Below are positions 47,095-60,700 of a stretch of 64,000 bases of DNA, in pieces. Origin of the DNA: Annona cherimola (lineage: Eukaryota > Streptophyta > Magnoliopsida > Magnoliales > Annonaceae); NCBI GenBank assembly GCA_030490835.1, contig CM059973.1, forward strand, positions 84,707,221 to 84,771,220, read 5' to 3'. The position numbers were made by a program, and so were the translations under genes. Within the stretch, counting starts at the first letter, position 1. Each line of letters begins with the position of its first letter. The notes beneath the pieces are model-generated. The model saw only the letters and a list, made by a program, of their open reading frames with translations, was not told where the DNA came from and searched no databases.

Positions 47095-47860
47095 TAAATT
47101 TGATGCTGTGAATTCTTTGAATCCGAAAACCGAAAGTTTTACTGGTGCTGTGTGTATAATTTGTTACGATTCTGACGACGGTTGCAATCTGCGCATGTTC
47201 TGCTCAACTACACCATCAGATTTCTTCCAACCGAATGCATCGTCCATCCGACCGAATTATAATAAAATATATGGTGTTAGTAGAATAATTTTGATCAAAA
47301 TGTGAAGAAAATTATGAATTTAGAGAAAAATATATGATTATTATAATTGTGAGGGTGGTTAGAAAGTCCCGTCATACATCTGACTTTTATATTTCCCTAT
47401 TGTTGCCACAACCCGTTGTTGTTTTCCAAGTACCTTAACCAGCGTAATCAAGGAGGCCTATGAAATACGGTTCGTGATTTGCGGGTGCACCACTTTAAAG
47501 GCGGTTACGACAGCGTAATCCCCGTTTTCAAAACGCCACCACGCTAGGTTAAAGGTTAAAGGTTAAAGGCAGTCACGCCAGCTCTTTTCAGCTGTCGGTC
47601 TGCAATTTGCAATGGCCACCGAGAAGACTCGACGAGGGCCTCCGGCTAATGAAGCCTGGTGCTATCAACGAGTGGGACTGCCGCGTAAATGGCAGGCCCA
47701 ATAAATTATTATTATTATTTTGTATACAATGTTACATTCAGACATCATAGTAAGCATATTTATATTCTCACACGGAGGAAAATTTTCCTATGAACCCGTG
47801 TAGTGGCCCAAGTAAATCATTCTTAAATTCATTTTCCTTGTATGTTTTCAATCAACTTTG
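47095..47860. other. spacer, no gene seen
   Basis: Contains a short AGGTTAA array (GGTTAAAGGTTAAAGGTTAAAGG near 47548) and otherwise unrecognised sequence. Confidence 0.4.
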
Positions 47861-47980
47861 AGGAGGGGTAATGAGCAAAATGCCTTTAATCCGACTTCCA
47901 ACCTTAAACCTTTTATGCTACGCATTCTTAGCTCACCTCACAACTACTCGATCAACTCGGTTGTAAATTCAATTATCGAA
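47861..47980 (-). mobile_element. SINE-like element, minus strand
   Basis: Its reverse complement aligns with the SINE at 3329-3508 (GAGTAGTTGTGAGGTGAGC, GCGTAG, GGTTTAAGGTTGG). Shorter and more diverged. Confidence 0.5.
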
Positions 47981-48019
47981 ATCTAACTTTTATGTTCTAT
48001 TGATTTATTACGATAATTG

Positions 48020-48490
48020 ACAAGTGGGCAAATTTTGTATATACTTACGAAGTTTACTCGTAATTTCACTTTTATCAACGAACTTTAAAAAATACCTCCG
48101 GTGCTCACAATTTTTCATCATAATGTCATGCATATATGTCGTTCGGAATTCGTTAAATAAGCCGTTAATCTTTTGTAAAATGATAAATATGCACAAGCAT
48201 TAATATAATTTAAAGTTGCTTTGCTCAATGTTAAATATTCATATTCGAACAATATATTATTTTACTATTACAGAATTATTAAATATTCATTATAATATGA
48301 AGTTTTAGCTATAAAATTATAGTTAAAGGTGAGCATATTCATCATTTCACAATGAATTAATGACCCATTTAACAAGTTCTTAACGGCATGTGCATATATG
48401 AAATTGGGATGAAAATTTGTGAGTAAAAAGAAACATTTTTGAAAATTCATTCATATAAGTAGAATTATAAGAGATATTATCAAAAAATTT
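48020..48490. mobile_element. MITE with ~95-bp inverted arms
   Basis: Left GCTCACAATTTTTCATC through AAATGATAAATATGCAC matches the reverse complement of 48327-48424 (CTCACAAATTTTCATC through AAATGATGAATATGCTCAC). Outer limits and target duplication not certain. Confidence 0.65.
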
Positions 48491-48494
48491 CAAT

Positions 48495-49030
48495 TTGGGA
48501 GGTGGTTGAAAAGTAATAAAAAATTTTGATGTACAATTTTTTAAAATGAAAAAAATAATATGATATAACAGAAAAATGATGAAAAGTAGAGAAAATAAAG
48601 CTAAAATAGATGAATTATTTGTAAACTAATGTTTCAATGTATCAGGTACAAAATCTTATTTTTAAACTATTTTTTGAAAGTCTTTTTATAAAATTATTAA
48701 TTTAGGTGTATTTAACCTATAAATCAAAAATATATATTCATCTCCAAAATGGTGAAACTTAATGCATATGTTAAATGCACTTAGATTAATAGTTTTATAA
48801 AAAGATATTTTAAAAAATAATTTTTAAATGGGATTTTGCACCCATCATATATGTATTAAAATATTACCCTTACTTGTTTGAGTAGTTATATATAAATAAT
48901 TAAAAAGCTGGATAGTTATATTGGAAAACATAAAAAAAAATAAAAAATATGATAATATCGAGAATGAAAAATTTTATATTAAAATTTTTAGTTCGGAAAG
49001 TTTTTAATACAGCCAAACATGCTCTTCTTT
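48495..49030. mobile_element. Tourist-like MITE split by another MITE
   Basis: First part has AAAAATTTTGATG and ATGATATAAC motifs. Second part, after about 48865, has GTAGTTATATATAAATAATT and ends CAGCCAAACATGC. The middle is a separate inverted-repeat element. Confidence 0.6.
48630..48860. mobile_element. nested MITE, ~65-bp inverted arms
   Basis: Left arm GGTACAAAATCTTATTTTTA begins at 48645; right arm (reverse complement) GGTGCAAAATCCCATTTAAA ends at 48842. Inner match continues (CTTTTTATAAAAYTATTAAT). It interrupts the Tourist-like copy at 48495-49030. Confidence 0.72.
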
Positions 49031-49073
49031 TGAATTCCTCGATGTGATTTTCTATGATACTAAGGGCATGTTT

Positions 49074-49343
49074 GACAATGGTTAAAAAATGTCAAGTTAA
49101 AACTTTTCAATTTACAATTTTTCACTCTTCACAATTATTATATTTTTAATTATTTTTTCACATTTTCCTATACAATTATCTTACTTTTCAATCATTTCTG
49201 CACAACTGCCCATACAACTAACCTATCTATTTTAACCTTATCATCTTTACTACTCATCATTACCCTTATCATATCACATCATTTGACAACTTTTACTCTT
49301 TAAAACTTTTCATCAAAAAATTTATCTATTACTAAACACATCC
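49074..49343. mobile_element. Tourist-like MITE, 270 bp
   Basis: Left GGGCATGTTTGACAATGG, right end (reverse complement) GGATGTGTTTAGTAATAG, flanked by TAA (49071-49073; 49344-49346). Interior is a clear family member in the orientation opposite to 52422-52697. Confidence 0.82.
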
Positions 49344-50830
49344 TAATCCACTGTCATCATCTATCATGTGATTCCCCTTATTCCATAGGATTGTTTCCTT
49401 GCGATCAGGCCCAAAGTCTCAACAGGCCCAAAGCTTGGTAGTAATCAGTATTATGCTTTGCAAAAAATTTATAATTTGCTTTGCTCCTGCCTACTTTAAT
49501 GTAATCCTCGGCAAATCCTACGCGCAGTAGAAACCTGAGAAAAGGCGGTGTTCTACTCCTTCCCGGTTGCACTAGAATTCTAAGCTGCGGTTTCGCCCAC
49601 CATTTATTCCGGAATTTCAACCCCAGGAAGAGAAGATCGAATACCTTCCCCGGTAATTTCCCTTCTCGCTGCTGGTTTTTTCAGCGAATGGCTTTCCGCA
49701 CTTCCGATTCTATGTACTCCGCTCGATCGAATTGAAATTGGAATTCCTGCTGGCTGATTCTCTGATGATGACGATTATGAGGTGACTGTCGATTGCGGTT
49801 GCCGCTCCTCGTCTTTGTCAGTCGACGATGTCGGATACTGTTTGATTTTGTTTGGCTGTTTTTTTGGTCCTCACTGGATTGCACGTGGGTTGATTGTCAC
49901 GGCTCTTGTGATTCTCCTGCCTGTGCTTTCAGTGGATAATTCAGTTCATCTCTGTCCTGATTACGATTTGGAGTGTTTTGAACAGCCGAGCGTCGTTGCT
50001 TTGGTTATTCCTTCCACCGCGAGAGTGTCTTCTTCCTCTCTCTCGCTTCTCGGCTTGAGTTGTTTTCTCTGGCTTGTTTGTGGAATGCTGGTCTTCGTTT
50101 CTCTTTGTTTTCGACTCGATTCTTTGATTCAAGTTGTTTCTAATCAATGATGGTAAAGATCAGAATGAAATTCAATTCGGTTCTCGTCCTGGGTGAGGTG
50201 CATGTTTGGATTCCAGATTTCGTTTACTGGATAAAGTTGATCAGATTGGAGAGTCGTCGTCAGTATTATTTTCTATGAAAATTTTATAGTATATGTTTTG
50301 AGGATAGTGTTTCTGAGTCATTTGTTCTATCGGGAGCATTTTGATAATTGATAATTTCCTCTTTCTATGTTTCTTCGATTTTAGTTATTTATTTATTTTA
50401 CGGCTGCAACACAAGGCAGGCAGATTTGCGGATGGTTGTTCTGCGTAGCGGATCGAACATGAGCGATGAGGAGTTTCCGGCTTTTGTTTTGATTGAAAAT
50501 TGTGAAATATTGAATTCATTGATGAGATAACACATTATAATTCGATTTTAAACTTTCAAAAACTTTGGAAACCTATGTCTTTTCCTGTTTTGCAGCCTGA
50601 TGTTCAATATCAATCCTTGTCTTTTGCATCATTGATCTTCACTTGCCTGTCATCAAGATTAGAATATAATAAGCCTGAATTTTCTTTGATCAAAATTTTT
50701 AGTTAGCTCATACATGACACTTGCATTATCTCCCAGTAATATTATGTGGTTTGGACGTTAGTTTCTGACCTGAGTTTCTTTTGCTTGACTAGAAATCTTT
50801 GGACGGCCTGTTTCTTTGCACTTAAATTGC
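49344..50830. other. UPL4 promoter and probable 5' UTR
   Basis: GC-richer stretch around 49500-50130 precedes the first coding ATG. A 5' UTR intron is likely but its borders cannot be fixed. The 122-codon open frame at 49782-50150 has no recognised similarity. Confidence 0.45.
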
Positions 50831-51684
50831 ATGGAGAATCGTGGCCGGAAACGGTCTGAAATGTTAGAGCAGTTACCTGCAGATAAGCGTGCCTGCAGTC
50901 TTTCAGAGTACCAACCTGGTTCTTCAAGCTCGTCGCCACAGACGCCAACTGCTTCAACAAATCCTGCTTCACAGCTGGGAGACTGCGAGATGGAGTCATC
51001 TTCATCCGCATCTTTTTCAGGTCGATCTGAGGGCGAAGTAGATAGGGATTCTGCATATGGTTCTTGCGATTCAGATGGAATGGAGGAGACTGATCAGAGG
51101 CAACATTTTTATCGAGAGTTTCAGCGTCAAAGTTTCAAAGAAAATGATGCCAAACTTAAGAGGATTATGCCAAACTTGGATGCTGGAGCTGGACCTTCTG
51201 ACCAGCTTGCAGCCCTTACAGAGCTATGTGACATCTTATCTTTATCTATGGATGATCGTTCGCTTACTAATTTGCCTTTGGAATCATTCATTCCCAATCT
51301 CGTAAGCTTGGCAAAACAGGAAAGCTGTCCAGATATGATGCTGTTGGCCATCAGAGCTCTGACTTACCTTTCAGACGTGTCTCCACGTTCATCTGGGTTT
51401 CTTGTTAGACATAATGCTGTTTCTGTTTTTTGTGAAAGACTAATGGTCATTGAATATTTGGATGTAGCTGAACAGGTCTGTCCTTAACTTAACATCAATT
51501 TTAATCTCATGAGAATTTTAATAGCATGCTTATTTTTTATGTTTTCTTATCATGAAGAGTTTACAAGCATTGGAAAAAATTTCTCGAGATCACCCAGTGA
51601 CATGTCTGGAAGCAGGGGCTGTAATGGCTGTACTAAACTACATTGACTTCTTCTCGACTAGCGTCCAAGTAAGGGAATTCATAT

Positions 51685-51720
<36 letters not shown>

Positions 51721-54700
51721 TTCAGTTGAATGTGGGTGTGTCTGCCGCGGCAAACATTTTCTGTTCAGGAAAATTTGTAGGGTGCTTCTTTGGTCTTCAG
51801 TTCAGTCCCATCGAATAGGATTCATAGAACCGTACCTTCAAAAAAATTCACAAAAATGTGATCATTCAGCTCAATTGGTGGTTGCACATATACAGAAGGA
51901 AAGAGCTTTGCTAAAAACTGCTGAACGGATCATTCCTGAAATGAACATGCAGAAAAGTATGGCAAACTATTGATCCTGAATTTCACATAGCATCACTTCT
52001 CATTGGAACTTTTTGAGAATACCACCCCTAATGATCATCACTGAATGGTTGTCTTATGTACTGCAAGATAAGCATTATGCATGCTTGAATAGAAGAAAAT
52101 AAAGGGCAGAAGCCTTATGAATAGTATCAAGGAAATTATGTGTATGTGTGATTATCACTAGTGTAATTTGAGGAAAATTTAGGAATGACCTTTTTAATGT
52201 CCAATTGATCATGCCTGTGTTCTTCAGCACTGACTGTTCTGTTCTGGTGGCAGAGAGTTGCGGTGTCTACTGTGGCAAATATATGCAAGAAGCTTCCGTC
52301 AGATTGTTCCAATGTTCTGGAAGCTGTTCCCATTCTATGTAATCTTCTCCATTATGAGGATCGAAAGGTTCATTGCATTGTTCCTTTTTTAATTTACTTT
52401 CAAGTGGTTATTTTTTGTTTAGGGTGTGTTTGGGAAGTGATAAAACTTTTGAACGGGAAGTTTTTGGTGTAAAAGTTATGAAATGTAATAAAATGATGTG
52501 ATATGATAGGGGTAATGATGAAGAGTAAAGAGCATAAACTTAAAATAGATAAGGTAGTAGTATGAATAGTTGTGTAGAAATGATTGAAAAACAGGATAGT
52601 TGTATAGGAAAATGTGAAAAAATAATTAAAAAATAGAGTAATTTTGGAGAATCAGAAGTTTTAGTTTGAAAATTTTTTGGGGTAAACAATCACACCCTTA
52701 AAATTAAAATTTCCTATTGATTTATATTTTCAGGTTTTAAAATTTCATTTCTTTTGGATGTTCTTGATCACTGCCTTTAAGATTGAGCTTTTTATTTTTA
52801 TTTTTTTTGTGCAGCTTGTCGAAGCTGCTTCATTATGTTTGATGAGAATAGTGGAACGTCTAAGTCATTCTTCAGGAATGCTGGACGAACTTTGTAAGCA
52901 TGGAGTGATTCATCAATCTACACAGCTTATATCCTCAGGCAGTCAAATGTCTCTTAGTCAAGTGACTTATACTGTATGACAAATTTCAAACTCAATAGTT
53001 GCCTGCTGACATTTTTTATCACAGCTTTTGATTTTTCACAGACTAATTTTTATTCTTCCAGGGGCTGATTGGGATGCTTACAAGACTTGCTTCAGGCTCC
53101 CTTACTGCAGTTAAGACTCTTTTTGAGTTGAATGTAAGCAGAATGATGAAGGTTATCTTGTCCAGTTCTGACTTATCACATGGAACACCTCATGCAAATC
53201 TTGGTGAAATGCAATCCAATCAGGTAATGAGAGTCTAGTTTCACAAATTCATTCTCTGGTTGCTATTTTAGCCTGCATCAAAATTTAAATTGGCGGGTCC
53301 ATTGCTTTCTGATTTTGAAGATCATGTGATTAACATTTAGATGATTGCTTGGAAAAATAATGATGACATTTAGGACAACTCCACAGCTTTATCTGTACTT
53401 TTGTAATTTGTGACTGTTAAAGATTACTAAACTATGATTTGGTAATGTACTGTCAAGCGGGACCATGGTTATACCTGTTCTTGAAGTGCTTGGTCTATTG
53501 ACATAATTGAAAGGTCTCTGTTGTTATTGATTTGCAGATATTGGTAATTGTTTTCCTTTTCAGCACATCGTTTATAATTGCTGCAATTAAGGGTGAATGT
53601 AACATTGATAAATTTGTTTAGCTATAGGACTGCCTGAATATGAGGTCAGGAATCAGCATCTCCCATAGTATTTCTCTTTTCTAGATAATTAATTCTATAA
53701 TTTATTGCATTCCAAGACTTAAGTGGATCAACCTAAGTGTTTTTCATATTTTATACACAACTTTTTTTTTTTTTTTTTAATCTTTTCAAATGTTGTTACC
53801 TATGAAGGCATCTGACATAAGTGAGTTTAATATTCTAGATGGCTTCTAGTACTTGATATGCAGACAGATTGGATTTCATTTATTTCTCATGGCAGGCCCG
53901 AAACATTTAGATGTTTTGAATAATTTTTTAGGATAATTGTTCGAAAGAATAATTCCATTGAAATTCAAAGGAACTTTTCATTTTTGGTCATGGGATAATT
54001 GTTCGATGGAATAATTCCATCGAGATTCAAAGGAACTTTTCATTTTTGGTTACATAGATGATAGATGATTAAGCTGATTTCATCTTAGCTAGGAATCTAA
54101 GGTCATGTAGATGGAGAACTAGATGTGCTCACATTTTTGGAATCATTTGAGAGGGAATATGCACCCCCTTTGAAGTGTTGTTGTTGGTTGTGGGGACTCT
54201 TAGGGATATGTTTAGAATCAACAACTTCGAGTGCCTTCCTACCATGTTGATACATGGAGTTTTCTAAACACTTCTAGGCTTTTCAGTGCTGCTGTTGGAT
54301 CCTTAGTGATTGAAACTGACTGACTGGCTTTCATTAAGTGAACCATAGCATGTGATATTTTCCAAGTTAAAAAAGGCTAAATATTGATAATTCCTTTTGT
54401 GGTCCACTGTGGATTCTCCTCATAATTACTCTTAATGTCGAATCTATTTTTAATACCATGCGAAAACAGGTTTAATGTTGCTGATTGCCATTGTGTACTT
54501 TTTGGTAATTAATATACTGAAACTTGAATTTACTTCCATGTTTTTATGGTTTTGTTCATTTATAGAAAATTGTTCCCTTTTCATTTGTCATTTTCTTCAT
54601 TTGTATATCGTCATTTTTGTTTGGACTATTGTCATTTTCTTCATTTGTATATTGTCATTTTTGTTTGGACTATTGTCATTTTCTTCATTTGTATATCGTC

Positions 54701-57700
54701 ATTTTTGTTTGGACTATAGTCGTCCTATAGACATGTTGTTCCTATGCTGCCCTATAAAGCACGATTTTTTTTCTTTTCCTTACATTCATATGAATAAACA
54801 AGCTAGAGTAGAGGGCATCCTATGTTACAGATAGGTTTCTAATGTGCATGAAGCTCCTGTTTCTTATTTTGGGACATGCTGCAAAGTTTGTGTTATTGTT
54901 TTCTATTGTTGCGTAAAATTACTGTTGCTTGAACTGCATGGGATATTAATTATGAGAATTTTGTAGAAACTTGATCATTCATGACAATTGTCCTAAGTGT
55001 CTTGTGAACCCTCAGATGAACCATGACCCGACTCATTGGGCAGTGCCAACAGAGGAGAGATGCTGCTATGGAAGCTTACCTCTGGGTCTAACCTTATTCA
55101 TGCTACCTTTATTTCAGCTTAATGGTGGCTTTTGGGGGTTGAACATATAAAAAACCATCTGGATAGTAAGATATTTTGGAATCATATTGCAATGGTGATG
55201 CCACAAACTCCCAATCCTTTTTAGTTTGCTATCCATCCCAAGGCTGGCTTTGTTAATGCCCAAGTAAGATGAACAACATATGAATGAAATGATCTTAGAC
55301 ACAGTTGGCGATCCTATATATATATATATGAGAGTGTATATACATATTTTGATGTTGGTGATCCTATATTTTTGATTGTCTGTAGTTTCAATGCCTCATT
55401 TTTTCATCCTAGTCTGTAACTTGATTGATCATTTATTTAGTTTTATGAAAGGAACAAGTAATTGAGTAATGAACTTTTTCTCCCCACAGGTTAATGAAAT
55501 TCTCAAGTTACTGAATGAGTTGCTCCCTTCTTTGTCAAGAGAAGGTGGCAATGTTGATCTGACCTCTGGAAAGGAAAAGATTCTGACAGATCAACCTGAG
55601 CTTCTACTTCAATTTGGGATGGATATTCTTCCTATCTTGATTGAGGTGAGTCATCTTGCTTTTCTTTTCTTTCTTTCTGTCTTTCCTTTTTTTTTTTTTT
55701 TTTTAAATGAAGTCAAATTTGAGCTCTGCCATTAATACAGAATCACATATCAGCTGAGAAGTCATTGGTAAAGCATCAGAATGATCTTTAAACCAGAAAA
55801 TTATCAGCGAAGTGTGGAATCTTTGAGGCAGAAAATTATTAATCTGTGGTTTGGGATGGCTTTGCTTGGATTCTTCATTTAGGTTTTTTCTTCCATCAAG
55901 TAATATTAGTCAACCTAATCTTTCCTTGAGTTTGCTTTCACTTCTTGTCTTCATCCCCCCATAGTTATGAACTCTCTGTTGAATGTTATATTTGTACTTG
56001 TCCTGATTTCCGGTCATTTTAGATACAGCAAATTCCTGAAATATTGTTTACTTGTGTATCTTTTTCTATGCTAACTCCCTCTTTTGTCTCTGGGCAGGTG
56101 GTTAGCTCTGGTGCTAATTTGTATGTTTATTATGGATCCCTTTCTGTTATAAACAAGTTAGTGTATTTTAGCTGTGCTGACATACTTCAAGATTTCTTTA
56201 AGACGACCAAAATTTCAAGGTAATGATTTTTTTTTTTCAATAAGGTATAGGCATAAGGATAGGCATGAATGTAATTTTGATTTCCAGCTTACATGTTTGT
56301 TGATGGTTATTACTCTGGCAGTTTCCTGGCTGGTGTATTTGCCCAAAGTGATCATCATTTGCTGATGTCAGCTTTGAGGATCACTGAAATTGCGATGCAA
56401 AAACTTCCTGAAGCCTTTCTAAACTCTCTTGTGAAAGAGGGTGTTGTTTATGCTATTGAAGCACTTGCGATGCAGCAAAGTTCAGATAACCCAGTTCAAC
56501 ACCACATTTCTAACTATAAAACAACTGGGAAGGATAACTTGAGATGCTTATGCCACACCTTTGATATTGGCCGGTCAGCAACATCATCAGATTCTCGAAG
56601 TTGTAAGCTTGAAAAAGATTCCGTGAATGCTTTCGCTAAACAGATCAAAGAAACATATTTTGTAAAAGACTCGTGGAGTTCTGAAATAGGACTCACAGCT
56701 GTAATTAAGAAACTTCGAAGTTTGTGCCATGAATTAGCCGATAATGTAGACATGGCGGCAGATAAAGATTACTGCACTCATCATGAAGAGCATTTGTTTC
56801 ATTTATTGGATCAAATAATGAAAGAGCTTCACGGTGGGATGTCTACATTTGAGTTTATTGAGAGTGGAATAATAAAGTCACTAGCACATTATCTTTCAAA
56901 TGGGAAGTACTTGCAAGGGAAGGGGGCTCATTGTGGCTTATCAAACCATTACCATGTTGTACTGAAGAGGTTTGAGACGTTCGCTAGAGCCTCTCTAGCA
57001 CCAACAGGTCCAAGCTGGGAGGACATGCCTCTTGCACTGTTTGTGCAAAAACTGGAAAATGCATTATCTTCCTTGGAAAACTTTCCTGTCATTGTCAGCC
57101 AGGCTCCCCGGACAAGAGAGGTTTATGCTAACATTCCATCTGGACATTACACAAGGGAGCCATGTTTAAGAGTTCGTCTAGTGAAGGAAGAGGGGGAGAC
57201 AATTCTATGTGATCACCCTCCTGATGTTTTGATGGTTGAGGCTTTTTCCTCTTTTGATGCCATCGAAGGATTTCTGTGGCCTAAAGTTAACACCGATGGA
57301 GCTCATAATCATGAAGGATCAACTGGTAAATGATATATGCTAACAGTTGATTGCGTTCTGTCCTGCCTCATCATTTATCTTCAGATTAAATATTCTCTTC
57401 TTGCAGGAAAAGATTCAAATGAAATGACCGATGCAGAGCATGGCCCTTTGGATTCTCAAAGGAAATGTGCGTCTGGTGGTGAAAGTGCTGGAGAAAGCAA
57501 TCTTCTAGGCAAAGATGTTCAGTCCATGAAATTATCTACATGTTCTGGTCTGTCAGATAAGCAGGTAAATCACATGGACTGACTTAAAATTTTGTTATAG
57601 CTGGAAAATCTATTTTTAATTTTACTTGTGTTTGGACTCAAATCTTTTAGTGTTGATTTAACATTTTGCAACTGCATTCATAATTTAGGGTGCTGGGGAG

Positions 57701-60700
57701 AAGGATGCTCACTTGCAAACAAGTAACTCACAGAAAGGTATGTTTTTGTTTTGCCAGGTGAAAATGATTTGAAAGCAACTTATTTATTTGTTTCCTTCAT
57801 TTTTGGTTGAATCTGGGATCACCTGTCAAATTTGATTTTTTTTTCTCCTCTTACAGATTGCATTATCTGCGATTGTGATGGTGCTTCGAATTTGTTATTT
57901 TTCTTTGAAGGGAAGCAGCTCGATCGTTCATTAACGCTCTACCAGGCACTTCTCCAAGTGAATGACATTCGTGACGTACATGTCTGTCCTAGATTTTGGT
58001 ACGAAGTTCATGAAGTGAAATATAGAAGACATGTGGGAGAAAAGTGCCTACATTCTCAATTACCTGAGTTCTCTCCTGTTTGCAATGAACTTGGGAGTTT
58101 TTGGGAGAAACTTCCTTTTCTGCCTACCATCTTGAGTGCTGCGCTTCCTTGTAAATTGGACAAGTCAAATCCTGCTTACAATATATTGTTTTTGCTGCAT
58201 ATATTGGAAGGTTTCAATAGATACTCAATGCACATAACTTCTCATGAGAGAAGCTACTCTTTTGCTAGAGGAAGAATAGATGACTTCGATGCTTTGAAGT
58301 TGACTGTTCCTGTTGTCCCACGGGCAGAGTTTGTAAGTACTAAGCTAACAGAAAAGCTGGAACAACAAATGCGAGACCCTTCAGCCATGGGTGTTGGTGG
58401 AATGCCTTCTTGGTGTGGTCAGTTAATGACTGCATGTCCCTTCTTGTTTGCTTTTGAGACAAGGTGGAAGTATTTCCGGATGGCTACATTTAGTTCATCA
58501 CGAGTTCAGCCACATCGTTCATTGCAACAGTGGGCCAGTAATTCTTCAATTGATATGGTTGGGAGACGGTTGTATGCTGGTAACTCTGATCGTGAAAAGT
58601 TCCAAGTTTGTCGGAGCAATATCCTGGATTCAGCTGCACAGATGATGGCTTCACATGCTCGCAGCCGTGCTATCCTTGAGGTGGAGTATGATGAAGAAGT
58701 TGGAACTGGTCTAGGTCCGACAATGGAGTTCTATACACTTGTCAGTCATGAATTCCAGAAGCTTGGGTTGGGTATGTGGAGAGGGGATCAGTATTCTTCT
58801 CTTCCCCCTCCTTTGGGAAAAAGCCCACATGTAGATGGATCTGATTATGTGGCAGCTCCTATGGGATTATTTCCTTGTCCATGGCCACCTACATTGAGTT
58901 CTTTGGATGGGAAACAATTTGATGATGTTATTCAGAAGTTTGTCCTACTCGGTCAGGTTGTAGCAAAGGCTCTTCAAGATAGGAGAGTGCTCGATGTGCC
59001 CTTCTCCAGAGCCTTTTATAAACTTATGCTCGGGCAGGTGTTTTTCACATCTTTAATCCCCAATTATTTATCAAACACACTCTTTGCACTTCCACACATG
59101 TTCGGAGGTTACCTGCTTAATTGACTGATATTTCTTTCGATTTCGTTTTGGCAGGATCTTGACATATGTGATATCCAGTCGTTTGATCCAGAGCTTGGAA
59201 GGACCTTGTTAGAGTTTCAAGCACTTGCTGAGAAGAAGAGATACACGGTTTATGGGTCTGATTTGTGTTTTCGCAATGCCAAAATTGAGGATCTTTGTCT
59301 TGATTTCACTCTTCCAGGATATCCAAATTACAAACTTGAGTCTGTACATGACAATAGCATGGTAATTTTGTGATTTCTACTGAGGTCATTAATTTCTTTC
59401 TGAAATCCTTCCGAGTCCTAGAAATATAACTCCATTGTCTTGATTTTAGGTAAGTATTGATAACTTGGAAGAATATATCTCTTTGGTTGTGGATGCGACT
59501 GTGAAGAGTGGGATATCCAGACAACTAGAGGCCTTTAAATGTGGATTTAATCAGGTTTGTATTCTGGTAGCATTTTATGATGCATCTTGTTTATCTTCAT
59601 TTTCTTTGTTAAGTGACAGGAGATACATGTTAAGACAAATCCTCGTTTCCTTGTGCCTGTATTGCCAATCTTAAGTCTTTCTCTGATAAGATAAGACAAT
59701 TTTTTATTCTTTCATTCAACAAAACTCATTCCTACTGGTTGGATTAGTATGAAGTAAGTTTTAACTTTCAACATGCTTTGAAGCATTGGGTAACGATTGG
59801 TTTAGCTTCCATGTGAAGACGGTATCTGATCATTGTTCCGGTCATTGTTTTGGAGTTAAAATTTTGATGTATGAAATGTTTAGCTATTGTCTTGTTTTGG
59901 ACAACCTAAATGGAGTTCTAATAGAGTTTCTTTGGTTGCTTTTATGTCCAAAATTGTTAAGAGAAACATTTTAATTGGCCACTGGAGTTTAGATTATTTA
60001 TTCAAGGTTCTTTTCTTCTATGACAGGTATTCCCTCTGAAAGACATTGGGATTTTCTCTGAAGATGAGATTGAACACTTGCTGTGTGGTGAACGTGATAC
60101 CTGGGCAGTACGTATCAATTTCCCACCATGGATGTTGTTGCTTTGTAATAGTTTTTATGATTCTGACGCCATTATTTGTGTTGCAGACAGGTGAACTATT
60201 GGATTATATTAAATTCGACCATGGCTACACAGCAACTAGTCCTCCCGTTGTTAATGTCAGTGTTTATTGGTCCTCTTTCTGTCTGAATTTTCTCTCCTTT
60301 CTTTTGTAGAAATTCTCATGATATACTTGATCTTGCAGTTGCTTCAAATTATTAAAGATTTTGAAAGTGACCAACGACGAGCATTCTTGCAGTTTGTGAC
60401 TGGTGCCCCTCGCCTGCCTCCAGGAGGTTTAGCAGCTTTGAATCCCAAATTGACAATTGTTCGTAAGGTCTGTTGGAATTTAGAAAAATGGATGATTTCA
60501 CATTCGCTTTATGCAATTGCTAATATCTTGATTCTCAATGCCTGTATGCTTCTATTTTCAGCACTGGAGCAATTGGGAAGATGCAGATTTGCCAAGTGTC
60601 ATGACTTGCGCCAATTATTTGAAGCTCCCTCCTTATACTTCCAAGGTGACCTTCTGATCATTTTGCATTGGTGTTCTATATTTTATTGGCTTGCTGCAAA

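Noticed and set aside
47548..47572. AGGTTAA repeats as an interstitial telomere
   Set aside because: Only about three units and not the plant telomere sequence.
49782..50150. 122-codon frame upstream of UPL4
   Set aside because: Lies in the probable UPL4 leader; overlaps a minus-strand frame and has no recognisable similarity.
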